Assembly (NCBI GenBank): GCA_019241645.1
Contig: JAFAWQ010000043.1
Location: 1 to 64,000 of the forward strand
From: Alphaproteobacteria bacterium
Lineage (GTDB): Bacteria > Pseudomonadota > Alphaproteobacteria > Micropepsales > Micropepsaceae
Direction: 5' to 3'
DNA: 64,000 bases
Part shown: positions 28,650 to 36,848 of the stretch, piece by piece
How positions within the stretch are numbered: position 1 is the first letter of the stretch
Layout: each line of letters begins with the position of its first letter
Position numbers and translations under genes: made by a program
Notes under the pieces: model-generated
Databases searched by the model: none
What the model saw: the letters and a program-made list of their open reading frames with translations, nothing else
What the model was told of the DNA's origin: nothing

Positions 28650-29435
28650 GTGGAAGAGACTGGCCTCGACCCTTCCAGCCATACTATCTCACTGACCGCC
28701 ACCGAAGGATGCGGAGGCGCTGGCAGGCCAACAATCCGCGTCGGAATCGGCATGACGGTCGATGAGTTGCGCGCCGGCTCGACCTACAAATTCAAGGACG
28801 AAGCGCCAAGCTTCCAGATGGCACCGGGACAGAGACTCCAATATCCGGCGAACCGGACTTTGCATGATTGGGTTATCACCGAACCTTACAATCTCATCTT
28901 TCTTTACAAGGGACACGAGCTGAAAAAAAATGATCTCGGCGGTAGCAATTACCTCATCGCCATTACCACCGCGCCAACGTCTCAAAAGATCGTGGATCAC
29001 ATCCAGATTACATTCCAGAGCCGTGCTTCGACGCTGGACGAGGCACTGGTCGAATCGAAAATGCTCAATAATTGGTTCGTTAAGGCGGGCTTTCGTCCGC
29101 ATTCTTATAGCGATCCCGAGCCGGGCAGGGTTGTTAGCGCATTTCATATTGAGGCTCAGGAACGCCACGCAGTGCCATACGAACATAAGATCGCCAGCTA
29201 TCAAGATGCGCGCTCGGCGTTCCTTAATACGCGGTCTGCCATCATAGGAATGACGCCGTTCGAACTAGAGACTGACGATGCCTATGTTGGCCTCAAGATC
29301 ACTAATGCACGCCGTCAACGGGAAGATGCCGGTGCTGACAAAGACGAAAGCAGCGCCGCAACAGAGCGCACATACTTCTTGGATCTGAGCATGTCCGCGC
29401 GGCCTATTCAAAGATATTGGAACTCTGTTGAGTAG
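28650..29435 (+). CDS. Uncharacterised protein, possible frameshifted lipoprotein N-terminus
   Basis: Up to 261 residues from GTG 28650; an ATG at 28752 (MTVDELRAGSTYKF) gives 227. No known domain is recognised. It is a soluble, mixed alpha/beta-type sequence ending in a charged, Ala-rich segment (residues 225-245). Just upstream, ATG 28627 opens another frame, MVENTLNAWKRLASTLPAILSH, which looks like a signal sequence and stops at 28695. Adding one base there would join it to LTATEGCGGAG of the main frame. So the true start may lie at 28627 with a frameshift, or the signal-like reading may be chance. Confidence 0.55.
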   Translation: MEETGLDPSSHTISLTATEGCGGAGRPTIRVGIGMTVDELRAGSTYKFKDEAPSFQMAPGQRLQYPANRTLHDWVITEPYNLIFLYKGHELKKNDLGGSNYLIAITTAPTSQKIVDHIQITFQSRASTLDEALVESKMLNNWFVKAGFRPHSYSDPEPGRVVSAFHIEAQERHAVPYEHKIASYQDARSAFLNTRSAIIGMTPFELETDDAYVGLKITNARRQREDAGADKDESSAATERTYFLDLSMSARPIQRYWNSVE

Positions 29436-29475
29436 CGTGAGCCGCAGAACGTTGTGGCGCGGTGGCTTGCGCGAA

Positions 29476-30132
29476 TTACGACGACGCGCGCGCCACGACA
29501 GCGTTGACCGACATCGCGATAAGGATGGTGTTGAAGAAAAAGGAGACGATGGCGTGCAAGGTCGTCACCTTCCGCAGCTTGGTGTTCTGCACATCGACAT
29601 CGGACGTCTGCGCCGTCATCGCGATCACGAACGCATAGTAGAGAAACTCCCAGGTGCCAGGTTCTGCGGTTTTTGGAAATGCCAATGGTGGCGGCTCCTG
29701 CGGCTCGCCGTTTTCGCTTCGCCGGTAGAAGAGGTAGGCGTAGTGGAAGGCAGCCATCATGTGGAACATCGCCCAGCCCAGCGGCGCGCCGATTAGAACG
29801 ACAGCGGTCGTAAGCCCTCGGACAGACTGCTTCTGGTTCAGGACGGTGAATATCTCGGCGCAGTAATAGCCGAGCGCCACAAGCGCCATCAGCGCGACCA
29901 AATAGCCGCCCTCATCATCTGTCTCGGCATGCATGCGCAGCTCGGCAGGGGAACGCGTGGCGGCAACGACGCCCATCATGATGACATACGAGAAGAAGAA
30001 CGCGTCGCCGGCCACCGCAAGCGGCAGCGGCGGCGAAAGCGATCGGCAGGCCAGATAGGCCAGGCCGCCAAGCCCGGCAGCCACATAGAATCGCCCGTGA
30101 TGGTGCCAATGCGCGCTCAGTGGGTTTGGCAT
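29476..30132 (-). CDS. DUF1345 family membrane protein
   Basis: 218 residues with five to six hydrophobic segments. It matches the DUF1345 family: a LACRSL region, FFFSYVIMMGVVA, a soluble RMHAETDDEGG loop, then MFHMMAAFHYAYLFY and a conserved-looking FLYYAFVIAMTAQTSDVDV block near 175-195. The family is widespread in proteobacteria and its function is unknown. I use ATG 30132 (MPNPLSAHW), since the longer frame begins with TTG. It converges with the unknown gene at 28650-29435. Confidence 0.88.
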   Translation of the reverse strand: MPNPLSAHWHHHGRFYVAAGLGGLAYLACRSLSPPLPLAVAGDAFFFSYVIMMGVVAATRSPAELRMHAETDDEGGYLVALMALVALGYYCAEIFTVLNQKQSVRGLTTAVVLIGAPLGWAMFHMMAAFHYAYLFYRRSENGEPQEPPPLAFPKTAEPGTWEFLYYAFVIAMTAQTSDVDVQNTKLRKVTTLHAIVSFFFNTILIAMSVNAVVARASS

Positions 30133-30270
30133 GAAGCGATCCGCGCGACTCAACTGCCCCGCAAACGATCATCCAGGCACGTGATCCAGTCAAATGCAGC
30201 GCATAAGTGGATTAGATGTCATCGGTACACCGTCTTTGTCCGCATGGCGCAATTGCACATGGACGTCCGG

Positions 30271-30909
30271 TCAAGAACGGCCATTCGTGGGCACTCGTTC
30301 GAATAACGGATTTGGGGGTTCGGGTATTTTGATTTCGACGTTCGTTACCCTCGAATTTTGCGTCCTGGCAATAGGAATGTCGCGCTCGCTTTGGTCCGAC
30401 AGTTGAAATTTCGCGCCGGCAGGCACAGGCAAACCAAGCAGGAGAAGGCTTGGGCGCGACATCGGCATCGCACGAAATTCACCAAGATAAATTGTCTGCT
30501 TCGGCTTTATCGTGAACGGGATGGAAAACGGCTCTTTGGAGCTGAATGTTTCCTGCACGAACCCGTTGGTGTAAAAGATTTCCAGATCGTAGATTTCATA
30601 GTCCCCTGGCGTCAGGGAGTATGTGCGAACAGCGCCGGCAATATAGTCGTTGGAATAGTCCGGTCTGGCTCTTGGATTGTAAGTAAGGCGCCCCGTCTTG
30701 GTCTTTTCACGCGTCCGGAAAATTAATTTGTAGACGGAATAGTTGGCTTCCTTATAAGCGCCGAGTGACAGCGCGAGCACGCCGGCATCGGCCCCCTGAT
30801 ATTCGTGCAGGTCATCGCCGCTCGAAAACCATCCGGCATCGGTCCGGCTAGAGCTTCCCAGCAGAACACCCAGAACGCACAACATTACAATCCATCGCGA
30901 TTGCGTCAC
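30271..30909 (-). CDS. Exported protein, function unknown
   Basis: 212 residues. Start GTG 30909 with an AAGGAG ribosome binding site 7 bases away. A signal peptide covers about residues 1-25 (SRWIVMLCVLGVLLGSSSRTDA). The mature part is likely beta-rich (YKLIFRTREKTKTGRLTYNP, SLTPGDYEIYDLEIFY, FSIPFTIKPKQTIYLGEF), resembling secreted DUF2846-type proteins with a carboxypeptidase-regulatory-like fold, but I cannot assign it firmly. It lies downstream of the likely 6S RNA gene on the same strand. Confidence 0.65.
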   Translation of the reverse strand: MTQSRWIVMLCVLGVLLGSSSRTDAGWFSSGDDLHEYQGADAGVLALSLGAYKEANYSVYKLIFRTREKTKTGRLTYNPRARPDYSNDYIAGAVRTYSLTPGDYEIYDLEIFYTNGFVQETFSSKEPFSIPFTIKPKQTIYLGEFRAMPMSRPSLLLLGLPVPAGAKFQLSDQSERDIPIARTQNSRVTNVEIKIPEPPNPLFERVPTNGRS

Positions 30910-31018
30910 TTTTCAACTCCTTCTCATCGTCTTGGCACAACCCGAAGAAAGCAGCGGACGCATATTGAAAAGCGGAAAGCGGACAGAGATCCTGCGGACC
31001 GGTTCCCTTATGGAATCA

Positions 31019-31156
31019 GGACTTAGGCAGTAACCCGGGCTCATGTTTGAGGGGCTGGTTGTCGCATGGACGGACCGGCGCGGCTTGGTCCCGTGAATGC
31101 GCCCCCTGTGCAGCACTCCCCCGACCAGGGCCAAGCCGCCTGCTGTGGATAAGTCC
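31019..31156 (-). ncRNA. ssrS: Probable 6S RNA
   Basis: Read on the minus strand, this stretch has the arrangement of 6S RNA, the regulator that binds sigma70 RNA polymerase. A closing stem GGACTTA / TAAGTCC (31150-31156 with 31019-31025) is extended by GCAG/CTGC. A 12-bp distal stem with one bulge (31128-31139 with 31080-31092) ends the molecule. On the 3' strand GGTCCGTCC (31068-31076), TGCGACAACC, a small CTCA/TGAG bubble hairpin (31040-31051) and GGGTTACTGCC (31026-31036) follow in the same order as in E. coli 6S RNA, as I remember it. The ends are approximate. No annotated protein fits here. Confidence 0.6.
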
Positions 31157-31904
31157 ACATTTGCGGCGGCACCACAAGGGTTCAGCAATGGCAGGCTAAC
31201 ACCACGCGACGGCGAGCGTGGCCATTCACCGGATTAATCCGTAGGCGGATCGAATTTGTTTTCGTATGTCAGCCACTTGAAGAATATTTGCCGCTTCCGC
31301 GTCTACCACCGGAGTTTCCGTGGTATGATACGCGCATGACACGCCTGAGCGCGGGATATGAATCGGAAACTTTGGACTGGAGGTCTTGCTCCGGCGAAAG
31401 CCCGCGCGCGCAGTATGATTCCCAGCCGTGTGACCGCGAAAGAGCGCGATTCTTTGATTTCGACTGCTCGCGGCAAGTGCGAGCCACAACATCTGGTGTC
31501 GTGGTAAACGGAGTCCGGCATCCCCCCTCCTCCTTTTCGGAGGTTCGAATGGGAACTTCTTGGGGAACACGCTATCGCGCGATTCCTTACGAACGCGCTC
31601 TCGCGCGCTTCGCTGGGAGGGAGGGGGGCGCGCTTTTTTCGCCGAACAAAACGAACAATTCCATCCGTGCCGGGTCACGCTCACGTGAATGCGACCGTCC
31701 CAATTGGGCGAAACGGAAACGCCGCGATGGAGGGTTCTTCTGTAAGCCATTGAATGAATTAGAAGACAAAAACTTCTGGCTGGCTCCAGAACCCATCGTT
31801 TCGAAGGGACCGGGCGGCGTTGTCGGCCGCGCCTCGGTCGGCCCCTTGGGAAAATTCCAAAAGGCGAGTAATCTGGAGTGCTTTAGGGTCGTCGGGAGGC
31901 GCCC
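31157..31904. other. Gene-poor repeat-like region
   Basis: About 750 bases between the 6S RNA and the exported-protein gene at 31905. Long open frames on both strands (31288-31938 plus, 31226-31750 minus) overlap each other, are rich in Arg, Ser and Pro, and match no family I know, so I treat them as non-coding. The segment 31330-31450 contains pieces like the dispersed repeat containing GGCGAAAGCCCGCGC. Element C lies at 31522-31628. Promoters for ssrS (leftward) and the 31905 gene (rightward) should also be here. Confidence 0.5.
31522..31628. repeat. Palindromic element C (intergenic)
   Basis: About 107 bases bounded by CCCCCCTCCTCC (31522-31533) and GGGAGGGAGGGGGG (31615-31628), which are inverted repeats with small differences. 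The left arm folds as CCTCC-ttttc-GGAGG (31529-31543). Internal short palindromes (ATCGCGCGAT; GCGC-rich) follow. Size, G/C-run ends and nested hairpins match elements A and B, so I place it in the same family. Confidence 0.6.
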
Positions 31905-32375
31905 ATGCAGAAGGTTTATATCGGGGCCATCTTGGTGACAGCGATGGCTTTTGCGGTGCCGGCCGCCGCTCAAGCGCCGGCTCCCGTTGCCGTGGCGACG
32001 GCCGTGTCGGGCTTCGGCAACGACCGTGAGATCGTTCCCAGCGTCACGCCGGGCGACGAGATCATCGTCGCCTGCGCGCCGATCGAGCAACGCGACGCGA
32101 ATGCGGATGTTCGCGTGGTGCTCACGATCGCGGCCGTACCGAGCGAAGTATCCCCCGGCTTCAAAAAGGTGCTTGCGACGGACGAGCAGTTGAGCAAGTA
32201 CGGCGTGCGCGTACGGGTGCCAGACGTGCCCGAGCTTCCGGAGCACACGGTGAATCTCAACGTCTATGTCGTGGGCGAGAATACGCGCGGCTGCGACGGC
32301 GGGCATTTGAAGGTGGTGGCGAAGCACGTCCCCGACTTCCGCCATGAGGTGAAGTCCTCCTCGCCGATTTCCTGA
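31905..32375 (+). CDS. Exported protein, function unknown
   Basis: 156 residues. A clear signal peptide, MQKVYIGAILVTAMAFAVPAAAQA, then a mature part with alternating hydrophobic strands (DEIIVACAPIEQ, DVRVVLTIAAVPS, HTVNLNVYVVGEN) and two cysteines (C near 57 and C in RGCDGG near 128) that could form a disulfide. A GGGAGG ribosome binding site precedes the ATG by 5 bases. It resembles small periplasmic or outer-membrane-associated proteins of unknown role. It converges with ubiB. Confidence 0.7.
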   Translation: MQKVYIGAILVTAMAFAVPAAAQAPAPVAVATAVSGFGNDREIVPSVTPGDEIIVACAPIEQRDANADVRVVLTIAAVPSEVSPGFKKVLATDEQLSKYGVRVRVPDVPELPEHTVNLNVYVVGENTRGCDGGHLKVVAKHVPDFRHEVKSSSPIS

Positions 32376-32390
32376 CAAGTCGCGAAGCGT

Positions 32391-33962
32391 TCAGGCCCGG
32401 AACAAAAGAACGCCCGCAAGCAAGATCGCTGCGGCGGCAGCAAGCCACAACGCGGCGCGGATATATCTCGCGCGCCTGATTTGCACATCCGCGAAGCGGC
32501 GCATCGTGTCGGGATGAAGCCGCAGGCCTCCCTCGGCCAGCATCTGGGAAATCGATTCGGCGTCGCGCACCAGCCGCGGCAGATGCTGGGCGGCTCGGGA
32601 AAGCGCCTCAAGGCCCTCGGCAGCGTCTCGCAGCCTGGCTTCCGGGCCTACGCTCTGCACCATCCACTGCTCGACGACGGGCCGCGATGCAGCCCATATG
32701 TCGAATTCTGGATCCAAGCTTCGTGCGACACCTTCCGCCACCATCATGGTTTTCTGCAGCAGCAGCAATTGCGGCTGGGCGGCCATTTCGAATTTGCGCG
32801 TGGTATCGAAGAGCTGCTGCAAAAGACGTCCCATCGACATGTCGCGCGCCGTACGGCCGAAGATCGGCTCACCGATGGCACGCAGAGCCTGCGCAAAAGT
32901 GGCGATGGGGTGCGTGAGCGGCACAAAGCCGAAATCGTAATGCACTTGAGCGACGCGCATATAGTCGCGGTTCAAGAAACCATTGAGCGTCTCGGCCAGG
33001 AAGCGGCGCATATCGGGGCTGAGCCGCCCCATGATCCCGAAGTCCACCGCCACCAGGCGTCCCTCCGCATCGACGAACAGGTTTCCCTGATGCATATCCG
33101 CGTGAAAGAAGCCGTCACGTAGAGCCTGAGTCAAAAAAGTACGGATGACCGTTACGGCTAGGCGCTGCGGATCATGCCCGGCGGCTTCCACCGCTGCGGG
33201 ATCGCGCACCGAAATCCCCTCGATCCACTCGACCGTCATCACGCGCTGTCCGGTGCGATCCCAAATCACTTCGGGCACGCGGAAGTCCTGATCGTTCTTT
33301 GTATTTTCGCGCAGCTCCGAGGCGGCTGCGGCTTCCATACGAAGATCCAGTTCGAGCGTCACCGAGGCGGCCAGGCGGTCGATTACTGCAATCATCCGTA
33401 GGCGCCGAGCCTCCGTCGAGAATCGTTCGGCCATTCGGGCGGCGAACGCGAAGGCGGACAGATCTTCGGCAAATTGCCGCTCCACGCCGGGGCGCAAAAC
33501 CTTGACCGCTACCTGGCGGCCGCCGTCATGCGTGCGCGCCTTATGTACTTGCGCGATGGATGCGGCGGCGACCGCATCTCCAAAGCTTGAAAACAACACG
33601 TCGATGGTTTTACCGAGCGTGAGTTCGACCTGGTTCTTGGCGGCATCGGTTGGAACTGCCGGGAGACGATCCTGCAACGCCTCCAAGGCAAGTGCTACGT
33701 CGTCACCGATGAGATCAGGGCGCGTCGCTAGCACCTGTCCCAATTTGATGTACGCAGGCCCAAGGCTTTCAAGCGCGCGGGCCAGCCGCATTCCGGCGGC
33801 GAGCCCTTCTCCCTTGGCATCGCGGGTACCGAAAAAACGGCGCGTGAGCCCGACCCACAAAGGCATGCCGGCCAAGTATTCGCGTGGGACAAGCGCGTCG
33901 TGGCGCGCCAGCACACGCGCGGCATGAAGAAGCCGATTGACGTTGTTGAGGGTCCGAACCAT
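32391..33962 (-). CDS. ubiB: Ubiquinone biosynthesis regulatory kinase-like protein UbiB
   Basis: 523 residues, an ADCK/UbiB atypical kinase needed for ubiquinone synthesis, probably through ATPase activity on lipid-bound intermediates. It has the family KxGQ motif in YIKLGQVLATRPDLIG, the lysine in VAVKVLRPGVERQ, HADMHQGNLFVD (catalytic-loop-like) and VDFGIMGRLS (Mg-binding Asp). Two membrane-anchoring helices end the protein (ARYIRAALWLAAAAAILLAGVLLF). I use ATG 33962, which overlaps the ubiE stop by a few bases at most; the annotated frame could start at 33977. It is co-transcribed with ubiE. Confidence 0.95.
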   Translation of the reverse strand: MVRTLNNVNRLLHAARVLARHDALVPREYLAGMPLWVGLTRRFFGTRDAKGEGLAAGMRLARALESLGPAYIKLGQVLATRPDLIGDDVALALEALQDRLPAVPTDAAKNQVELTLGKTIDVLFSSFGDAVAAASIAQVHKARTHDGGRQVAVKVLRPGVERQFAEDLSAFAFAARMAERFSTEARRLRMIAVIDRLAASVTLELDLRMEAAAASELRENTKNDQDFRVPEVIWDRTGQRVMTVEWIEGISVRDPAAVEAAGHDPQRLAVTVIRTFLTQALRDGFFHADMHQGNLFVDAEGRLVAVDFGIMGRLSPDMRRFLAETLNGFLNRDYMRVAQVHYDFGFVPLTHPIATFAQALRAIGEPIFGRTARDMSMGRLLQQLFDTTRKFEMAAQPQLLLLQKTMMVAEGVARSLDPEFDIWAASRPVVEQWMVQSVGPEARLRDAAEGLEALSRAAQHLPRLVRDAESISQMLAEGGLRLHPDTMRRFADVQIRRARYIRAALWLAAAAAILLAGVLLFRA

Positions 33963-33964
33963 CC

Positions 33965-34717
33965 TCAAAGCCGCCAAGCGGAATGCATCGCGGCGATTCC
34001 ACCCATCATGTTGCGGACCTTTACCCGTGATAGGCCCGCTTTCTCGACCATTTTTGTGAAGGCCGCCTGGGCCGGAAAACGCCGGATGCTCTCTATCAGA
34101 TATTGATAGGCGTCCGCATCGCCCGTCACAGCGTCGCCAAGGCGCGGCAAAACAGAAAACGAGAAACGATCGTAAAGCACATCAAGGCCGGCCGCCTCCA
34201 CCCGCGAAAATTCCAGGCAAAGAAAACGTCCACCCGGCTTTAACACGCGTCGCGCTTCGGCAAGGGCGCGCTCGGTATGCGTCACATTCCGTATGCCGAA
34301 AGCGATTGTGTAGGCATCGATACTCGCCGCCGCCACAGGCAAAGTCTCTGCATCGGCGCAGAGCCAGTTCATGCCGCCCTCGCCTTTCAGATGCGCCCGC
34401 CGCATGCCTTCGCGCAGCATGTCCGGATTGACGTCGCACACCGCGATATCCGCCGCGCCGCCACGCCGCCTTACGGCGCCGGCGATTCGGAACGCGATGT
34501 CCCCTGTGCCGCCCGCGACGTCCAGCACCCGCCACCCTGGCCGCGGATTGAGCCACTCCACCAGGGCGTCTTTCCACAGCCGGTGGACGCCGCCGCTCAT
34601 CAGGTCATTCATCAGATCGTATCGGCTCGCCACCGATGAAAAAACATCCCGCACCAGGCTTTGCTTTTCCGATTCCGGTACTACGCGGTAGCCGAAGGAT
34701 GTTATGGGATCGGGCAT
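33965..34717 (-). CDS. ubiE: Ubiquinone/menaquinone C-methyltransferase UbiE
   Basis: 250 residues. A SAM-dependent C-methyltransferase of ubiquinone synthesis. Motifs: the UbiE signature [21 protein letters not shown] loop [17 protein letters not shown], and [29 protein letters not shown]. It is followed directly by ubiB on the minus strand and is divergent from mutM over about 48 bases. This ubiE-ubiB next to mutM arrangement is common near dnaA in alphaproteobacteria. Confidence 0.97.
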   Translation of the reverse strand: MPDPITSFGYRVVPESEKQSLVRDVFSSVASRYDLMNDLMSGGVHRLWKDALVEWLNPRPGWRVLDVAGGTGDIAFRIAGAVRRRGGAADIAVCDVNPDMLREGMRRAHLKGEGGMNWLCADAETLPVAAASIDAYTIAFGIRNVTHTERALAEARRVLKPGGRFLCLEFSRVEAAGLDVLYDRFSFSVLPRLGDAVTGDADAYQYLIESIRRFPAQAAFTKMVEKAGLSRVKVRNMMGGIAAMHSAWRL

Positions 34718-34765
34718 CGACGATCAGTATAGGTGCTGCTCCCAATACCTGATACCTGATCCGTC

Positions 34766-35638
34766 ATGCCTGAACTACCCGAAGTAGAAACCGTCCGGAT
34801 GGGCCTGAGGCCCGCACTGGAAAAACGCCGAATCGTCTTTGCCGAAACCCGGCGTGGCGATCTGCGAGTGCCGTTCCCAAGGAACTTCGCCAAACGATTG
34901 ACCGGACGCTGTGTCACGTCCCTTATCCGCCGCGCCAAATATCTGCTCGCCGAACTCGACAGTGGAGAAACCCTCGTCATCCATCTCGGCATGAGCGGGC
35001 GCCTGAGCGTGTTGGCAGAGGGGTGCGCTCGAAAACTCGGTCGCTATGTGTACGACACGGCGCCAGCCGAGGCTGGCACCGGCAAGCATGACCACGTCGT
35101 GATCGAAACCGATGCGCCCGCCCGGATCGTCTTCACGGACCATCGCCGCTTTGGGCTGATGACGCTGATCAATACGAAGACGATAGGCAGCGATCCGTTA
35201 TTCGAAGGTTTGGGTATAGAACCGCTCTCCAATGGATTCGACGCCACCTATCTCGAGCGGGCGCTCGCGGGCAAGAAAACACCCATCAAGTCGGCCATGC
35301 TGGATCAGAGGGTGATTGCCGGCATTGGCAATATCTACGCCTGCGAAGCACTGTTCCGCGCGCGTATCTCCCCAAAGCGGCTTGCGAAGAATGTCGGCCC
35401 CAGTTTGGTCGCGCCATTGGTCAGCGCCATCAAGTCAGTGCTGGAAGACGCAATCAAGGCTGGCGGTTCATCGTTGCGTGATCACAAGCGAGTGAACGGC
35501 GAGCTTGGCAATTTCCAACACCATTTCCAGGTCTACGACCGCCAAGGCAAGCGATGCCCAAACGATTGCGGTGGCCTTATCAAACGGATCGTGCAGTCCG
35601 GACGCTCTACATATTACTGTGCAAAATGCCAGAGGTAG
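34766..35638 (+). CDS. mutM: Formamidopyrimidine-DNA glycosylase
   Basis: 290 residues. A base-excision enzyme that removes 8-oxoguanine and formamidopyrimidines. The catalytic N-terminus is PELPEVET after the initiator Met (Pro2, Glu3). The helix-two-turn-helix region contains IAGIGNIYACEALF, and the C-terminal zinc finger holds RCPNDC and YYCAKC cysteine pairs. The length is normal. It is divergent from ubiE; the next gene in the same direction is arfB after a 600-base interval containing a leftward lectin-like gene. Confidence 0.97.
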   Translation: MPELPEVETVRMGLRPALEKRRIVFAETRRGDLRVPFPRNFAKRLTGRCVTSLIRRAKYLLAELDSGETLVIHLGMSGRLSVLAEGCARKLGRYVYDTAPAEAGTGKHDHVVIETDAPARIVFTDHRRFGLMTLINTKTIGSDPLFEGLGIEPLSNGFDATYLERALAGKKTPIKSAMLDQRVIAGIGNIYACEALFRARISPKRLAKNVGPSLVAPLVSAIKSVLEDAIKAGGSSLRDHKRVNGELGNFQHHFQVYDRQGKRCPNDCGGLIKRIVQSGRSTYYCAKCQR

Positions 35639-35680
35639 ATCGAACGGGATAACGTTCGGTTCGAAAAAGCCAGTCTGGCA

Positions 35681-36064
35681 CTACTTGCCGTTCGTGTCGG
35701 TTGCCCACAAGGGCGAGCGATCGGAGGAATAAAGCACGAGGTTGCCGTCCATTTGAAAGGCCAAAAAAGCTCCCTGGTTGCCCGCGGTTCCAGTGCTCCA
35801 TACCGGAGCGGCATCGCCAGCGGCACAGATTGCCAGATCACCGCTGCTTTCCAAGCGCAGCCGGCTGGCGCCGGCGTCTCGGGTACGGCTCTCCCATACG
35901 AGCTGACCGGCGGGATTGCGGACCTCCAAGTTGCCCTGCCGTGTAAATTGGAACAGATACCCGCTCGCGACGCGCCACTGAGTACCCGTTACAAACTCCA
36001 CATTTCTCTCCCCGGCAGAATATATCTCCAGATTACCGGTAGGCTGTTGACTGGCTTCGGGCAT
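35681..36064 (-). CDS. Bulb-type (GNA) mannose-binding lectin domain protein
   Basis: 127 residues from ATG 36064; a TTG at 36100 would add 12. It is made of B_lectin-type strands: GNLEIYSAGE, RQGNLEVRNPAGQLVWESRT, SSGDLAICAAGDAAPVWSTG and FQMDGNLVLYSSDRSPLWATDT. The last contains the mannose-site pattern QxDxNxVxY in full; the earlier copies are degenerate. There is no signal peptide, so it may be cytosolic or exported by another route. In bacteria such domains occur in bacteriocins (lectin-like putidacins) and adhesins. The gene sits alone between mutM and arfB, where such genes are not usual. Confidence 0.82.
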   Translation of the reverse strand: MPEASQQPTGNLEIYSAGERNVEFVTGTQWRVASGYLFQFTRQGNLEVRNPAGQLVWESRTRDAGASRLRLESSGDLAICAAGDAAPVWSTGTAGNQGAFLAFQMDGNLVLYSSDRSPLWATDTNGK

Positions 36065-36285
36065 AGCAAATTCGATGGCGCTCAACGTGCGGCTACCCAA
36101 ACGTCCGGGGGGGCGAAGTGTTGCTTCTGCAGCAATCGTCTTTAAGTATATTTCGCCATAACTCCAAGTTTAGACGGGTTAAAGGGTGTGGGCCATAGGC
36201 GTTGCGCATAAGAGGCATTTGCATGCACAACCGATAACAGGCGAAGTCCCGAGTCCGTCCGGGCGAACGTTTTTGAGGGACCATA

Positions 36286-36711
36286 TTGTCCGTTTATCGC
36301 ATTACTCCGGAAATCTGGGTTTCTGAATCGGAATTGAAGGAGGCCTTTGTGCGTTCGCCGGGCCCTGGCGGTCAGAACGTCAACAAGGTTGCCAGTGCGG
36401 TCGAACTGCGTTTCGACGTCGCGCATTCGCCCTCGTTGCCTGAAGACGTGAAACAGCGGTTGCGACAACTGGCCGGTCGGCAAATTAACAAGGACGGCGT
36501 TCTGGTTCTGAAAGGCCGTCGCTTCCGCGACCAGCACAGAAATCGTGACGATGTGCGGGCGCGGCTTGTGGACCTGCTCATTCGGGCCGCCCATACGCCA
36601 AAGCTCCGCCTGCGTTCGGCACCTCCCCGTGCGGTAAAGGAACGACGGTTAACGGAAAAAAGAGCACATTCGACACTTAAGCGCCTGCGCTCACGGAATA
36701 TCGAAGCCTAG
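36286..36711 (+). CDS. arfB: Alternative ribosome-rescue factor ArfB (YaeJ/ICT1 type)
   Basis: 141 residues. A codon-independent peptidyl-tRNA hydrolase that frees ribosomes stalled at message ends. The catalytic GGQ is in SPGPGGQNVNK near residue 28, and the basic C-terminal tail (KERRLTEKRAHSTLKRLRSR), which fits the mRNA channel of stalled ribosomes, is present. It lacks the codon-recognition domains of RF1/RF2. The start is TTG 36286, backed by GAGGGA five bases upstream; no ATG lies near. The following enoyl-CoA hydratase is in the same direction. Confidence 0.92.
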   Translation: MSVYRITPEIWVSESELKEAFVRSPGPGGQNVNKVASAVELRFDVAHSPSLPEDVKQRLRQLAGRQINKDGVLVLKGRRFRDQHRNRDDVRARLVDLLIRAAHTPKLRLRSAPPRAVKERRLTEKRAHSTLKRLRSRNIEA

Positions 36712-36848
36712 CACCTATGAGTGCGAAAAGTGCTTCGTGACCGGCAGAATATCCTATTGCGCTCATAATCGTGTACGATCGGTGACCGCAGCAGAACCAG
36801 CACATTAAGGCTGGAGCAATGCCACGAAATAGACCAAGGACCGATAAC

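Noticed and set aside
31144-31152. DnaA box-like TGTGGATAA
   Set aside because: It lies within the closing-stem region of the likely 6S RNA and is a single copy, so RNA structure explains it better than an origin.
30913-31188. 91-codon minus-strand frame over the 6S RNA locus
   Set aside because: RNA-like structure and 6S sequence blocks account for the conservation; the frame has no protein features.
31226-31750. 174-codon open frame on the minus strand
   Set aside because: Same repeat-rich stretch; composition and lack of a ribosome binding site argue against coding.
31288-31938. 216-codon open frame on the plus strand
   Set aside because: It overlaps another long frame on the opposite strand, has a repeat-like Arg/Ser/Pro composition, spans element C and runs into the signal-peptide gene at 31905. 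No family resemblance.
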